Assembly (NCBI GenBank): GCA_905250075.1
Contig: CAJNOP010000001.1
Location: 8,130,922-8,194,921, forward strand
Length of the DNA: 64,000 nucleotides
Reading direction: 5' to 3'
From: Rotaria sp. Silwood1
Taxonomy: Eukaryota; Rotifera; Eurotatoria; Philodinida; Philodinidae
Shown here piece after piece: positions 1 through 11,694 of this stretch (the stretch's first letter is position 1; each line of letters starts with the position of its first letter). The notes under the pieces were generated by a model, which saw only the letters and a program-made list of their open reading frames with translations, was not told the origin of the DNA and ran no database searches. The position numbers and the translations under genes are program-made.

Positions 1-607
1 TTTTCTAATTGATTTCTATATTGAGCTAAATCTAATATAGATTCAAATGAGTCAATAAATTCTTCTCTATTTAATGAACCTATTGGGCAAAAAAAAAAAT
101 AATTATATTTTATAAATATTAATGAAAAAAATATGTCTTTTACCAGTTGTTTTATCATTTGGTTTTATATTCGTCTCAAAACTATCAATTGTTGTACGGT
201 CAAATCGTTCACGAAGAAGACGAAAATCTTCGACACGTAATTTTTTTTCAATCGTAAGTGATTCATTACTAAATATAAAATATATTTAATAATAAGATAA
301 TTTTCTTCTGTTTCATTATTCTCATACTCGAATTTGTTAGTGATATACATTAAGAAAAAAAGAAAGTCCGAACTGCTATTCTTCTTCTTCTTATTACTAT
401 TATCAAGTTACTTTATTTCAACTTTTCATATTTGATAGAGAACAACAAAAAAAAAGTGAAGCATTGAAATTTGAGAATATTTCAACTCGTTAATGTTCTT
501 CATAGTATACATATCAATTACCTGTCAATTTGAAGAAGAGCTTCATTGTTGTTTGATGCAGTTGTTTCATCTTCAGTTTTTGTATTTAAATTTACGTTCG
601 TTGTCAT
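1..607 (-). CDS. 5' end of an unrecognised EF-hand-like protein (partial)
   Basis: Three exons read on the minus strand: 522-607 (start ATG at 607), 144-268 and 1-79, which runs off the window. Introns have GT-AG ends and phases agree across both junctions. The 71 residues of exons 1-2 begin with an acidic, Asn/Thr-rich head (MTTNVNLNTKTEDE) and continue into a helical stretch (VEDFRLLRERFD). Exon 3 gives LNREEFIDSFESIL. A helix, a gap and then a D/E-rich LxREEF segment resemble the EF-hand seen at the N-termini of some WD-repeat proteins, but no complete calcium loop is visible. I do not recognise the family; WDR49-like is only a guess. The start is the first ATG and no upstream exon is seen. 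Confidence 0.6.
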
Positions 608-1848
608 GATACTTTAATTTCGTTTTTCTTTTTTCACTATTTTCTTGTTTTGTCTAATCTTTTAAAATATTTTTATTATTGTCAACTAAATACTGAAAAC
701 ATGATTATTATCGATAAAACTGTTGTCGACATAAACCAAAACAAGACTTTTTTTTTTATAGGGCTTCTTTTCTTTAAGTTTTTTTTTTTCAATGCTTTAT
801 CGCTCTTTATGTGTGGTATGTTGTCTTTTTTTGTGCTCGTTTCTTTGGTTGTCACCTTATTAAACAGCAACCGTCACTTAGTTCTCTTGTTCTTTTAGCA
901 GTCGCGACAACGTAAGACAGAATTAAAAAACATTGGAAAAAAAAGAGACGAGGAAGAAGAAGAGAAAAAAAAGTTAGTAATGCGATCGGGCATGTAAAGA
1001 AAGATCTGAAGAAGTTAAAAGCCATTATATCAAACGAGAGAGAGAGAGACAACCAAATGCAATCGAAAGACCAATTTTTTTATGATAATAATTTTCCATA
1101 AAATCAAGTGTAGACTTCTTGAATGCAAAAAAAGTAATAAATATTTAACGATTTAACGAAAAAAAAAGTTATTATTGTTATTACTTCTATTTTTGACCAT
1201 GAAAACATGTTGAAAAGTTGTTTTTTTTTTTGAAGTTTCACGATTGTTCGCCCACTAAAAATAGGTTAACGTGTTATAACTTGTAGGGTTTTATTTAAAA
1301 CAACTTTTTAATAAGTATTTACGATCAAACAAAAAGATAGCGAGCAAAAGTGCGCACAAAACAACTTTGTCTGTTCTGTCTTGATGCCTTACTCAGTCCT
1401 TTCAGATGACAGAACAAGACTGTAAGAATCCTTATTTTAACTGTTGATCACTAAAGTACATATTAGTTATCTTATAGCTGATCTATTTCAAATATAACAA
1501 TTATAGTCTTCAATAATAATTAATATTATAAAATACAAAATAATATAGAAATATCTTGAGTTATTATTTTAATTATGTGTTCATTATAGAAAATAAGTAT
1601 AACATATATGAACTTGCCTAATTTCATCATAATTATCTAAACACATTGTAATTGCTATCAATAAAGCAAATAGAAAAATGAAAAAAATACTTCATTATAA
1701 AAATAATACCAAGAAAAAGACAACAATTATAAAACCATAAAAAAAATCAAATGTTTTTATAAAAATATTTAATTTTTTTTCTTTTTTGCATTGTCCTACA
1801 CAACAAAATGCTATTCAACTGTTTAAGAATAAGGCTAACTCTTCTTTC
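608..1848. other. Intergenic, no gene seen
   Basis: AT-rich sequence with many A and T runs. Open frames here are short and low-complexity (Phe/Lys/Leu rich), without homology I recognise. The left part is the likely promoter region of the minus-strand gene ending at 607. Confidence 0.6.
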
Positions 1849-2108
1849 TTATATAATTAAACTGGATTCTGAGAACTTTCTTTCAACACTATCTGCTGTA
1901 GTAGGTATTAAGTGAATAGATTGAGCAAATCGATATAAATGAGGAGGTGGGTCTTGTTTTTCTTTTCAAAACAGTAAAGAATGAAAGAGTTAGTTTTGAT
2001 TTATCAAGTTCTACATTACGATAAAAATCAAAGTCATTGACTTTTGTACCATGGGATGAAACAATTTCTGTTTCTTCTTCAACATCAAAACTGATTGATT
2101 CAAATCGA
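1849..2108 (-). mobile_element. hAT transposase fossil, C-terminal dimerisation part
   Basis: Two minus-strand exons, 2020-2108 and 1849-1961, are joined by a 58-bp GT-AG intron that has a CTAAC-like branch site. The joined frame ends at TAA 1849-1851. It encodes a D-[FW]-Y start, then DPPPHLYRFAQS, then IPTTADSVERKFSESS. This matches the hAT C-terminal dimerisation pattern, in which a Tyr-Pro-rLa stretch is followed by iPaTSa.sERvFS. The Pro-Thr-x-x-x-Ser-x-Glu-Arg-x-Phe-Ser core is intact. Upstream transposase parts (BED finger, catalytic D/E residues) are not found between 2109 and 3180, so this is a fragment, not a working element. A weakly coding-like stretch lies upstream at 2730-2880. 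It could also be the last exons of a captured hAT-derived host gene. Confidence 0.7.
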
Positions 2109-3180
2109 CTAAATAAATTTTTTTTTAAATTTTATATGTAATAGTTTGACAGTTTCTTATCGATTTAATTCAGACGTGAGCACAGAACAATTATTTCAGT
2201 TCTATTTTGTACCTAGTCTTCGTCATAACATCTTATTTTCCTTAAGCTTTGTCAAGTTTTATAAGGGAATAACTACATAAAGTTTTCATACTGCGTCTAT
2301 TCATCACTAAAATTTCAAAATCTAATTAAACAAATCATACTTATCAAATGATGTGTAGTTCACATGCACTCCGCATTAATCTATAATTAGTTTAAAGAAA
2401 ATATAATGTTAATTCTTGCGAGTTTTATTAAGATAATATATCGATAAAGAAGAAAATTAATAGAATTAAATTAGTTCTTCATTGAATAAATTGAATATAA
2501 AAAGTAAGAAAATGAAGACTTGATAAAAGAAATAGTATGTAATCATAAAAATCTATTACAGATTTGAGTATCGATTATTTATTGAGAATCACTATTGATG
2601 CACAAATCATTTTTTCAAACTTATTGTGTGGTTTCAATTTGTTTTTTTATTCAACTGATCAAACAATATATCTCTTCTAAAAATAACTTTTCTTCAGGTG
2701 ATTTGTGTCAATTTCTATTCCAACGAGAAAAAATAAGACACGTCAATCTTTATAAACCACAAACGTACTGAATACTTCCTCTGATAATCTTCAAAGTCTC
2801 CATCTAATTTCAACTTGATTTCTGTTCTTATATTCTCGTCTAGTATAAAATACAAGTCGATTTTATTCGATGTAATAATTAATGAATGAAATAAATAAAA
2901 GAATTATGGTAGAAATATGCTTAAACTTGGATTATCTCTTAAAAATGACTTCATGAACATTTTCATGATTCTTTTAAGTACAATAAAATAAAAATAATAT
3001 CAATCAATAATAAACTAAAAATGAAATTTCATGCTCATTGTCAATATATTTCTGAATAGATCTTAACTGTATACTATTTCAGTTAAATGTTTTCTGTTCT
3101 CTCTATCGATATTATTCGAAGATTTAATCATCATTTAAATAAAGAAAAAAACACAATTATAAACAAAAGAAAATCATAGA
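2109..3180. other. Intergenic, decayed sequence
   Basis: No gene could be assigned. On the minus strand about 2720-2890 is open for about 57 codons (DENIRTEIKLKLDGDFEDY near the middle, ending TAG). It has a coding-like composition but no family I recognise. It may be debris of the neighbouring hAT element. Confidence 0.4.
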
Positions 3181-3989
3181 TTATGTTGTCCAAATTTGTA
3201 TTGTCTCGAAATCAGATTCAATATAATCACGATCAACAATCGGATATTCACATGTACGCTTCATTTTATTATTTAATTGCTTAACAACAATCGATTTAAA
3301 ACTGTATCGACCTGGATCAGCAAGTAATACATGTATATGATATTGACGAGCAACAATAATTAAATTTAATATTTGTTTTGCAAGTTGATTATCATAACAC
3401 ATATCACCAATGATGAGTAAATCGATTTTACTTTTGTTGAAAGCTAATAATGGATTTTGAAGAAAATTGTCAAAAGAACATTTATCAATGGTGACATTGT
3501 TCAATCGAGCATTATGACAAGTGGCAATAAGAGCATCTTGAAGAAAATTAACAAAAAACGATTGACACAATTGCAACTTATGAAATAGTTATTTACCTTT
3601 ATCAATATCATTAGCAATTACATTGACTGCTCCCGCCATTTTGGCAGCTATTGCACTTGCACCACATCCACATCCGATATCTAATACACGACGTCCTTGA
3701 ATCAATGACTTATTATCTAACAAATAACTATTGGCAAAAATTGAAAGTTATTGTAAGAAATGAAATAAAAAGAAAATACATACCGAGCTAGTCCTTGACT
3801 TCCAGGCCAAAGAAAAGCCCACCATGGATCAGATCGATCTAGTGTAGCCATTGCTTCTTCATAAGGAACATGCCAAAGAGGATTAGATGATGTCAATATA
3901 CTCAATGTTAATTCAGGTACAAGAAGACAAGCACGATGGACGGGTGGTAGAAGATGATTAAGAATATACTCGCATGTTTTCATTTGCAT
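3181..3989 (-). CDS. ETFBKMT: ETFB lysine methyltransferase (METTL20 family)
   Basis: Three exons, 3784-3989, 3597-3727 and 3181-3536, give 230 residues. Members of this family trimethylate lysines of the electron-transfer flavoprotein beta subunit in mitochondria. Visible marks are the family signature DPWWAFLWPGSQGLARYLLD (about residues 51-70), the SAM-binding motif I VLDIGCGCGASAIAAKMAGA, the acidic loop NDID, and the post-I/IV region IGDMCYDNQLA followed by LLADPGRYSF. These match vertebrate ETFBKMT in order and spacing. The third exon uses the acceptor just before 3536; the region between 3537 and 3576 is intron although it reads open. The start at 3989 gives no obvious mitochondrial presequence. 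An upstream exon near 4180, beginning MAKYAFLARLLMFGFRLNA, could supply one but its splice site is not clear. Confidence 0.88.
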
Positions 3990-4463
3990 ACTCTTTAGTT
4001 TTTCTTTCTGAAGTTAAAGAAAGAGAATGTTCAATTATTGAAGCCATTCGACGAAAAATTCATAAATAACAATTGGTAAATAATATTTCAAATAATAAAA
4101 TCTCTTGAAAATAACGAGTCTTCATGCATTCAATCGAAAACCAAACATCAACAAACGAGCCAAAAAGGCATACTTAGCCATATTCTATATGAGCTATCAT
4201 TCAAGATTCGTTTATTTAGAAAAAAAAACAGTAATTTATAGCTGAATATTTTTTTCAACAAAAAAATCTACATATAAATACAAAATGCATACTTTCATTA
4301 AAACAAGATTCAAATATCATTGAGTACTATCAGACATACACCCACATAAACAAAAAAAAACGCAATAAAAGTATAGAAAATAAAATTGATAATTATAAGT
4401 GGAGAATAACCATCATTCATTGAAATATTAAATTAGCCCAAAAAAAGAAAAATATATGTATAT

Positions 4464-5098
4464 TCATAAAACTTGATAAATACTTAGATAATCATAAGTA
4501 AAAAGTTTTTTAAAATATGGTTGAGGATGAGATTGAAGAGTTTGACATGCAAGAGTTGTACGTATTAAGATTCTTTGATCTTGTTCATCAATATCATACA
4601 TTTCAGGAAATGAACATCCTTTTGGACGATTTGTTATTGTACACCAATGAGATTCATAAATATAATAATCAACATGATATTGTTTTAATATTGATTCATT
4701 TCGAGTATTTAAATTAATCCATTCAATCATTTTTTCCATTGGATAATTAGAATATTCGCCTAGAAAAATAATTCTCTACATATGATTATATGTTTAATTG
4801 TTCTTGGATATTTTTTTCGTTGTTAAATACTCATGCTGAGAAGAATCAAAAATAAAAACTATTAATTTCTATTTTTTCCATGCAATAAATTTTCTTGACC
4901 ATAATTGTTCATTCATAAATAGACTTATCAAAAGACACAATTGTGGAACAAGAAATAATTTTAAACGCATTATTAATAAAGCCATTAATAGATAAGCACC
5001 TGTTTGAATAATATGATAATAATTCCATATTTGTTTATTTTCATTATTATTTTTTTTAAATATATCCATAATAGAATCATATCTTAGATCAGGATTGC
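4464..5098 (-). pseudogene. DPY19-type C-mannosyltransferase fragment, probably a pseudogene
   Basis: DPY19 proteins are multi-helix ER enzymes that C-mannosylate tryptophans. Two blocks are clear. The first, 4869-5098, has the transmembrane signature LIMRLKLFLVPQLC. The second, 4464-4759, reads GEYSNYPMEKMIEWI, then VDYYIYESHWC, then GCSFPEMYDI, and ends at TGA 4464-4466. In family members about 30 residues lie between the first block and GEYSN, and about 60 residues, including the conserved HPHYE stretch, lie between EWI and the YYI..E.WC motif. Both stretches are missing here; the second loss is in frame. The first block ends at a stop with no good donor site. The N-terminal helices are not found upstream. 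I read this as a truncated, internally deleted copy; a short diverged paralogue is less likely. Confidence 0.72.
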
Positions 5099-5851
5099 CT
5101 TTTTTTTCTTAATGTGAACATAGCCTAAATGCAAGTGATGAAAAAATGTTCAACAAGTATGGTTCCAATGCGGCAGATGAAACATTGAGCACATTGTAAC
5201 GGATCGAATACTCTGATTTTGCTTTTGTCATGATAGGTAGATAATGGATGTTTTTCAAATAGGATCATATCTATTTTATGTTTAGGAAATATTACAGAAG
5301 AACAACAAATAATAAAATAACCATTCTACGAATAATAATAACCTATCAATCTGAAATTAGTATCGCAAATGTTAGTCATTATTAATCAATTGTATTCTTC
5401 TTGAGAGATTTTACACATTTCCCAATAGACGAGAGTAATAAAAAAAATATTGACTTTGAAATCAGGGATACAATTAGAAACATTAATGTTCGACATTGAG
5501 TAATAGAATAAAAATCATTATTTCATACAGATAATATTAATCATATGAAAGTTATATAGTAAGCGACTACTTTTCGGTTAAATGAAATGAATCATAAAAC
5601 TACAAATTTCAAACAGTAACCAACATATATAAATATATATCACATACACAACAGTTTCATCATTATTTATCTGAGATGTTAAGACTATTCAAATTTCAAA
5701 CATTTAAGAAAATAAAAAAAACAATAAATTTCTCTTTTTATTTTATCTTATACATCTTGACTTTTGTTTAATAACAATAAAAATTTTTTAATCATCATAT
5801 CAGTTAACAACAGTTATATAATGAAAGGAAAAAAAATAATTCTGATTGAGA
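5099..5851. other. Intergenic, no gene assigned
   Basis: AT-rich. A minus-strand frame at about 5120-5285 is open for roughly 55 codons (contains FDPLQCAQCFICRIG) but matches nothing I know. It is not part of the DPY19 family. Confidence 0.4.
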
Positions 5852-6341
5852 TTATGATTGTTTAGCTAATGGTGAAATCAAAATGACACCATCACCACGT
5901 ACAAATAACATTGGAATTTGTCGTTTTGTTGGCTAGAAAATAAAATAAATATAACATATTTAAATAAACAATAGATATTGCTTTTATATACTCGATAAAT
6001 TTGTTCAAATGTTTCTTCATCAATTTCTATTGTTGTTATTGTTTCTTCAACATCACCCAAAACCATATTTAAATGTTGATCAAATGCCTATCAATAGAGA
6101 ATACAATCATTATTCTATTCACTTTTGTTTATTTACATGAAGACGACCACGTAATTCACGTTCATTACGCATTTTAACACAAACTCTTTCATCAAGACTT
6201 AATCGAACAAGATCAAGTGGTTCTTCAACCGACGTTGATGTTGTTGTTGCTCCCTATATTCAATCAAACAAAAAAACGTTTTTCTTCACACATGAAAATA
6301 ATCTTTCTAATCATAGTTACTTGATCGCCTTCATCTGCCAT
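5852..6341 (-). CDS. LSM3: U6 snRNA-associated Sm-like protein LSm3
   Basis: Four exons, 6321-6341, 6137-6253, 5992-6087 and 5852-5932, give 104 residues against about 102 in human. LSm3 is a subunit of the LSm1-7 ring (cytoplasmic mRNA decapping and decay) and the LSm2-8 ring (nuclear U6 snRNA). After an acidic head (MADEGDQ) the Sm1 motif reads [20 protein letters not shown], followed by [20 protein letters not shown]. The Sm2 motif reads [16 protein letters not shown]. Phases are intact throughout and exon ends sit where the family is collinear. The three introns are 55-70 bp. The gene is divergent from LDB at 6901, sharing a roughly 560-bp spacer. Identification is secure. Confidence 0.96.
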
Positions 6342-6900
6342 GTCTTGTTTTTGTAAATTATTAAAATTTCACTTTTAAAAAGATAGATAAACGTATGAAT
6401 GGAATTATGTCATTTTATTAGTGACATCTCTCATGTAAGAAGAAACAAAATAAATAATTTAAAGTTTAATTTAAATATATTTTAATTAAAATTAATTTTT
6501 ATGAAAATGAAAATCTAAATAAAGAATTCATTGTATAATTAAATAAGATTAAATTAATTGAATGTTTTTTTTCATTGGTAAGAAAAAAAAAAGAAAGAAA
6601 TGATAGAGGAGAGGTGAGAGAGAGGACAGACAAATGACATCAAATCAATATGGCGACAGACATACAGATTAGTATTACTTCGAGTGGTGTAGAAGAAGAA
6701 AAAAAACAATCTATTTGAAATTGATTTCATTTATTGAATTTTATTATTAATTAAGTAAAAATTTTTTCTCAAATCAATGTATTAAAATGAAATCAATCAT
6801 GATTAAATGAACTTTAGTTTAATTGTAAAGAAAATTCTTATTTAATCATTTATTGAATGAATCAGTTTTTTTGTAATTTAGATTTATTCTTTTTTCTCGA
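6342..6900. promoter_or_regulatory. Divergent spacer between LSM3 and LDB
   Basis: About 560 bp separate the start codons of a minus-strand and a plus-strand gene, so both promoters should lie here. Around 6600-6670 there is a GA-rich stretch (gagaggtgagagagaggac) that stands out from the AT-rich surroundings. No defined core promoter element is claimed. Confidence 0.4.
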
Positions 6901-7882
6901 ATGGTGCCTGTTCACGGTATTGACGAGACATAAAAAAAGAAAAACGAACATCTTATATTATTTTTCATATACTCGTGGCTAAAATTCGAAATCGGTTTGT
7001 TTTTTTTCTTCTATTAATATCATCATCATAGAAATTATTTTAGAGCAAAAGTGGATCCAAGTGGATTCCAGCCTGGTCTTGTTGACACGCCTGGTGCTGG
7101 TGGAGTTTGGCAAGGTCCACCACCAGGTTCACAACCACCATCACAAAATCCAACTCATTTAATTCATCCACCACCTCCACCTCATCATCATCCTGGGATT
7201 AATCCTGGACGTATACCAATTATGCCACCACGAGATGTACATTTTCCGTAAGAGATTTTAGTTTTTCTTCGATCGATTTAAAAATTTCTTTTTTTTCATT
7301 AAATTAGTCCACAACATATGCGATCGTTTAGGTAAAAAAAAAATTTTTTTTTTTAAAATTTTTATTGAAATATTATTATAAATAATTCTATAGGCCATCA
7401 TTACCTCCTCCTCCTCTATCGCCTGAATATCGACTGCATGATTTAAATAAACGTTTATCAATGAGAACAGAAGTAGACAAAATAATTATTATAAAAATGA
7501 TATATATATATATATTTTATTGTTAAGGAATGCGATAGTCAATGGTGGGATGCATTTGTAAATGAATTTTTTGAAGAAGATGCAACATTAACAATATCAA
7601 TTTGTTTAGAAGATGGACCTAAACGATTTAGTATGTTGAATATTATTTTTTTTAATTTCATATTCTTGTTTTTTCTTATTCAAAAAAAAAAAGGTATCAG
7701 TCGTATATTAATTCCACGTTTTTTTCGTACATTATTTGATGGTGGTGTTAATGAAGTTTATTTTCAATTAAAACAAACGAAAGAAATTTTTCATAGTCCA
7801 ACAATATCATTAGATTGTGAACAAGCATCAATGGTAACTTGTTTTGGAAAACCGCCACATATTAAAGTAAGAGAAAAACAAA

Positions 7883-7914
<32 letters not shown>

Positions 7915-10806
7915 ATTTTGTCTATTTTAAAAGGTTTGTACAGAAGGACATCTTATACTTGAATATACATTTGATGATTTAATGCGAATAAAATCTTGGC
8001 ATTTTGCAATAAAACAATTTCGGGAATTAATTCCACGAAGTATTGTTGCCATACCGGTATGAAGTTAAATATATTCGAACTGTCATTCTAAAATTAATAA
8101 ACGATATTGTTTGAAATTTTGTCTATATGTACTAACGAAAGTTTCCTATCGTATGTATATCTCGAGTTTTGCTATTAGAGAATAATTCTCTCTTTTCTTT
8201 TTAATAGAATGATAGTTTGAATATTTTTTTTTATTTTTATTAATTTTTAAATAATCTAATCAAATTAATTATATTTAGACGGATAATCCAAGTTATCTTG
8301 ATCAATTATCAAAAAATTTAACACGAAGTGGATTAACATCTGTTATGTTGAATTTTCTCAGGGTATAAATTTATTTATTTATTTAATTATTATTTTAAAT
8401 TTAATCTATATTTATAGTTATGTGAAATTCTTGAACCAATGCAAGAATTAATGTCACGTCATAAAACAACAACATTTTCTCCGCGTGATTGTTTAAAAAC
8501 AATTTTACATCAACGTTGGTCAAAAACTTGTTCAGGTAAATATTAAAAAACAAAAAAAAACATTGTCTTTTTTTCTTTGTTGGGAGGGTTTTTGTTTTTC
8601 GATTTATGATCAGAAGACAAAAATATTTTTCTGTCAAAATAAAAAACAGAATAATTATCTTTTTTAACTTTTATTAAGAATTTCCTCTGAGTCCTTCATT
8701 TTCAACAACATTACCATGTCAAACAGTTCTAGTATCAGGTATTCAAATATACACGCTTTCACTTAATTACTTCGCTCAACACAATATATATTATTTTTAT
8801 TATTTATAATATTAAATTTGATACTATTATTGAATGTTTTAATATTTTTAGACAGTCGACCACCAGCAAAACCACGACGAAAAAGAAAATCAACAGCAAC
8901 AAATAATACTAATACACCAGGAACTAATAATACTACTCCAAATCCTATATCGACATCTAAAGATGCGAATATAAATCATTGTACAATTTCAACACCAACG
9001 AAAAAACGTTCACCAGCTAATACAACTTATTCTCAACCATCAACACAAGGAACAATAACTCCAAATATGAATAGTATGCCTGGGGTAAATAAATATATAT
9101 ATATATAAATGATTGATTATAAATTAATATTATTATTTAGGATGTAATGATTGTTGGTGAACCATCATTAATGGGTGGTGAAATGGATGATGAAGATGAA
9201 CGATATATAACTCGATTAGAAAATACTCAATTTGATCCAAATGCAACAACATCTAGTCATCATCAACCACAATATCTTTCACCTACTCATCAAATGTTAC
9301 CAAGTTTTCATTCACAACAACAACAACAAAATCCAAATCTTCAATCTATACTTCATCAAAAACAACAATTTATACCTAATTCACCACTTGTACATACAAA
9401 TCAAATAAAACGAGAACAAATGTCATTTCCTGGATCACCTCAACAGCAGCAGCAATTACCATCAATGTTTTCTACTGGTGGTCCATCAACACCAACACCA
9501 AATGCAAATTCAAATATATTTCCACCACCCGTGACACCAATTAATGGTGATTTATCAACAAGTGGAAAACGAATATCAACAACATCAAATATTTCTGTAT
9601 CAGGAAATAATTCTTCTAATTCTCCACCAACACCATCTTCAACAAATCATAATCAGGTTTGATTAAACAAAAAATTTAATTTAAAAAACAAAATAAAAAT
9701 TTTTGTTTCGTCATTCTTTTATTTTTAAAAGAACTGCTTGACGGAATTGTAGCAAAATTTAAATGTTAGACAAAATAAAAAAATGTTTTTATTGTGAACG
9801 AAGAATTTAGCAACATATCTTTCGGTTTGTTATTTACTAATTATAGTCTATATGCTTTTATGACAGAAAGATAATATTATTTTTAATATATTAGAATAAC
9901 TATAAAAAAAAGAAGTTGAATGATAATCAACTTAAGGAATTTATTTTCATCACATTGACTATCAAAACATATTTGACAATAATTCTATAATAGATTGTAG
10001 TTTCATAGTTATTATGTATTGACAGTTTTTCGGGTTTGCTCTACAGATGAAGATCAAAATAAAAGCTAATACCTGAGAATGATGTCTTTTTTTTTCTGTG
10101 GTTTACTATGCTATCAATAGAGTAATCTTGATGAATCCAATAAGTCTCGATAGTCTCCTGCTGAAGACGTACTAGAATGTCTAAATTTGGTCATTCATTG
10201 TCATTTGATGCGTCTTCTTCTTTAGACATGTAACATGTCTCTGCTGAGTATCTCAAATTTCAAAGAATGACTAATATTTCGACATATGAACAGAACAAGA
10301 CACAGGGACGTACCCAATGGGGGCTGCTCAGGCACCCCTCTTGAAGAAAAAATGCCTGGTGAGGAGTATCGGGCTAAAAGACTATTTATAGGATCAAGAA
10401 TTTTTTCTGCTGACGGACACCCCCTCCCCTTAGAAAATTTCTGGCTACGCTTTTGACAAGACACTTGGGATTTTTAGAAGTGAATGTGTTCGAAAGAAAA
10501 CTATGATGTAAATGGATGAGCTTTCATATTTTTTGAAGTGAATACTAGATTTAAAAAGCTAAATCTAATAAACAATATTTCAAGTTATTGTTTTTTTGTC
10601 TATAGACTCCTTCTACACCAGTTCCACCATCATCGACAAATCCTCCGACAACACCAACGAATTCTTCTTGGAATAGTTCGACAACTAATCCTAGTAATTC
10701 TTCAAATAATCCAATTATTAGTGAAAGACAACAAGAACCACATACACCACCAGCGACACCTCAACAACAACAACAGCAACAACAAACAATTGCTACAGCC
10801 TCATAA
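6901..10806 (+). CDS. LDB1: LIM-domain-binding protein (LDB/Chip/NLI)
   Basis: LDB proteins dimerise through an N-terminal domain and bind LIM-homeodomain and LMO proteins through a short C-terminal region, bridging enhancers and promoters in the nucleus. Exons: 6901-6916 (tentative), 7052-7247, 7308-7331, 7394-7472, 7528-7630, 7694-7866, 7934-8056, 8279-8362, 8418-8535, 8679-8738, 8852-9084, 9141-9656, 10606-10806; together 641 residues. The dimerisation domain is highly conserved: CDSQWWDAFVNEFFEEDA, FCLEDGPKR-like ICLEDGPKRFSISRILIPRF, then MQELMSRHKTTTFSPRDCLK. A basic nuclear signal (KPRRKRK) precedes the LIM-interaction domain DVMIVGEPSLMGGE..DEDERYITRLENTQFD. The tail is rich in Pro, Ser, Asn and Gln. 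The first exon is chosen because its phase fits and it supplies the only suitable ATG; a different upstream exon is possible. Confidence 0.93.
10303..10455. mobile_element. hAT-type MITE with 8-bp target duplication
   Basis: This 153-bp insertion lies in the last LDB intron. It is more GC-rich than its surroundings, starts CAGGGACGTACCCA and ends with the complement of CAAAAGCGTAGCCA, an imperfect terminal inverted repeat (9 of 14 positions). It is flanked on both sides by the same 8 bases, acaagaca (10295-10302 and 10456-10463). An 8-bp duplication and ends beginning CA-G are typical of hAT elements. It has no coding capacity; the frame open across it is incidental. Confidence 0.8.
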
Positions 10807-11223
10807 AATGAAACAAAAACTTAATAATAGAAAAATAAATCTCTTTCATTTTCTCATTTCTAAGAAAATAAGAAAAGAAAAACTAACTGATGCATTTTTT
10901 TTTTAATTTCTTCTATGTAAAAAGCTTTGTTGTCTGTGTTTCTATCTCATTAGTCTAGTTCTTATTCATTTGCTTCTCAAACAGAACTTTTCTCTCTCTT
11001 GTTGTACATTCATTGTTTTTCAAATTCAATTTTTCATCCTATTCGATAAAATTTTCCCTTTCTCTCTTTCTCTCCACACGCATTCCAAAGATCTGCCTGT
11101 GAGATCACAACTGATATTTCAACTAAGATCCTTTCCTTTTTCTTTTTTTTGTTCTGGAAATTAAGAACAATACAAAGTCTTCTTTTCTCCGTATTTGTTT
11201 TCTATAATTAAAATTATTGCATT

Positions 11224-11249
11224 TGTGTGTCTGTGTGTGTGTGTGTGTA
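11224..11249. repeat. (GT)n microsatellite
   Basis: Nearly pure GT dinucleotide repeat with one interruption, downstream of LDB. Confidence 0.9.
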
Positions 11250-11448
11250 TAATCTATTTGTTTTTAGGCAAAAGCATTTTTTTTTCTTTTTACAAAAAAA
11301 TATGCTTTATGCATTCATATGTATAAGAAAATAACAGTGAATATAAATATATTCTCCTCTTTCTTTCTTTTTTTGTTCTTCTTCTAGTGTATATGAAATT
11401 CTTTTTTTTTTCTTGTCTCAATGATAATATATACGAATGATGATGTTT

Positions 11449-11450
<2 letters not shown>

Positions 11451-11487
<37 letters not shown>
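11451..11487. repeat. Poly-T run of 37 bases
   Basis: Uninterrupted T homopolymer in the spacer before UAP56. Its length is likely to be unreliable in any assembly. Confidence 0.9.
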
Positions 11488-11694
11488 CGTCTTTGTTGCT
11501 TATTTGTTTTTTTTTTCTATTATCTTTATTTAAGAGAAAGGAAAACAATATTGATATATATATATATATATTCATATGCGAATATTTAAATTACATCTAT
11601 TGATGTTTTTTTTTTTTTTTTCTTTTCTTCTAGATAAAAATCGAAATGATGTTTAGCCAATTAATATTCAATTTCAGATTAAATAAAATAAAAA

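Larger units (their letters stand above)
10807..11694. other. LDB 3' flank and UAP56 5' flank
   Basis: T-rich sequence without genes. It holds a (GT)n tract at 11224-11249 and a 37-base T run at 11451-11487. A splice-acceptor-like tttcag ends at 11677, 17 bases before the UAP56 start codon. Confidence 0.5.

Noticed and set aside
650-898. 82-codon open frame on the plus strand, with opposing minus-strand frames
   Set aside because: Phe/Leu-rich translation of T runs; no homology, splice context or start context.
3537-3576. Open extension of the last ETFBKMT exon (begins with a TTG codon)
   Set aside because: A pyrimidine-rich acceptor ends just before 3536, and joining there restores the conserved NDID to ALIATCHNARLN alignment.
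5120-5290. Open minus-strand stretch upstream of the DPY19 fragment, considered as a missing exon
   Set aside because: Its translation does not match any part of DPY19 and the expected helices are absent.
10222-10464. 80-codon minus-strand frame with globular-looking sequence
   Set aside because: It lies across the hAT MITE and its flanks in an LDB intron; the composition comes from the GC-rich element.
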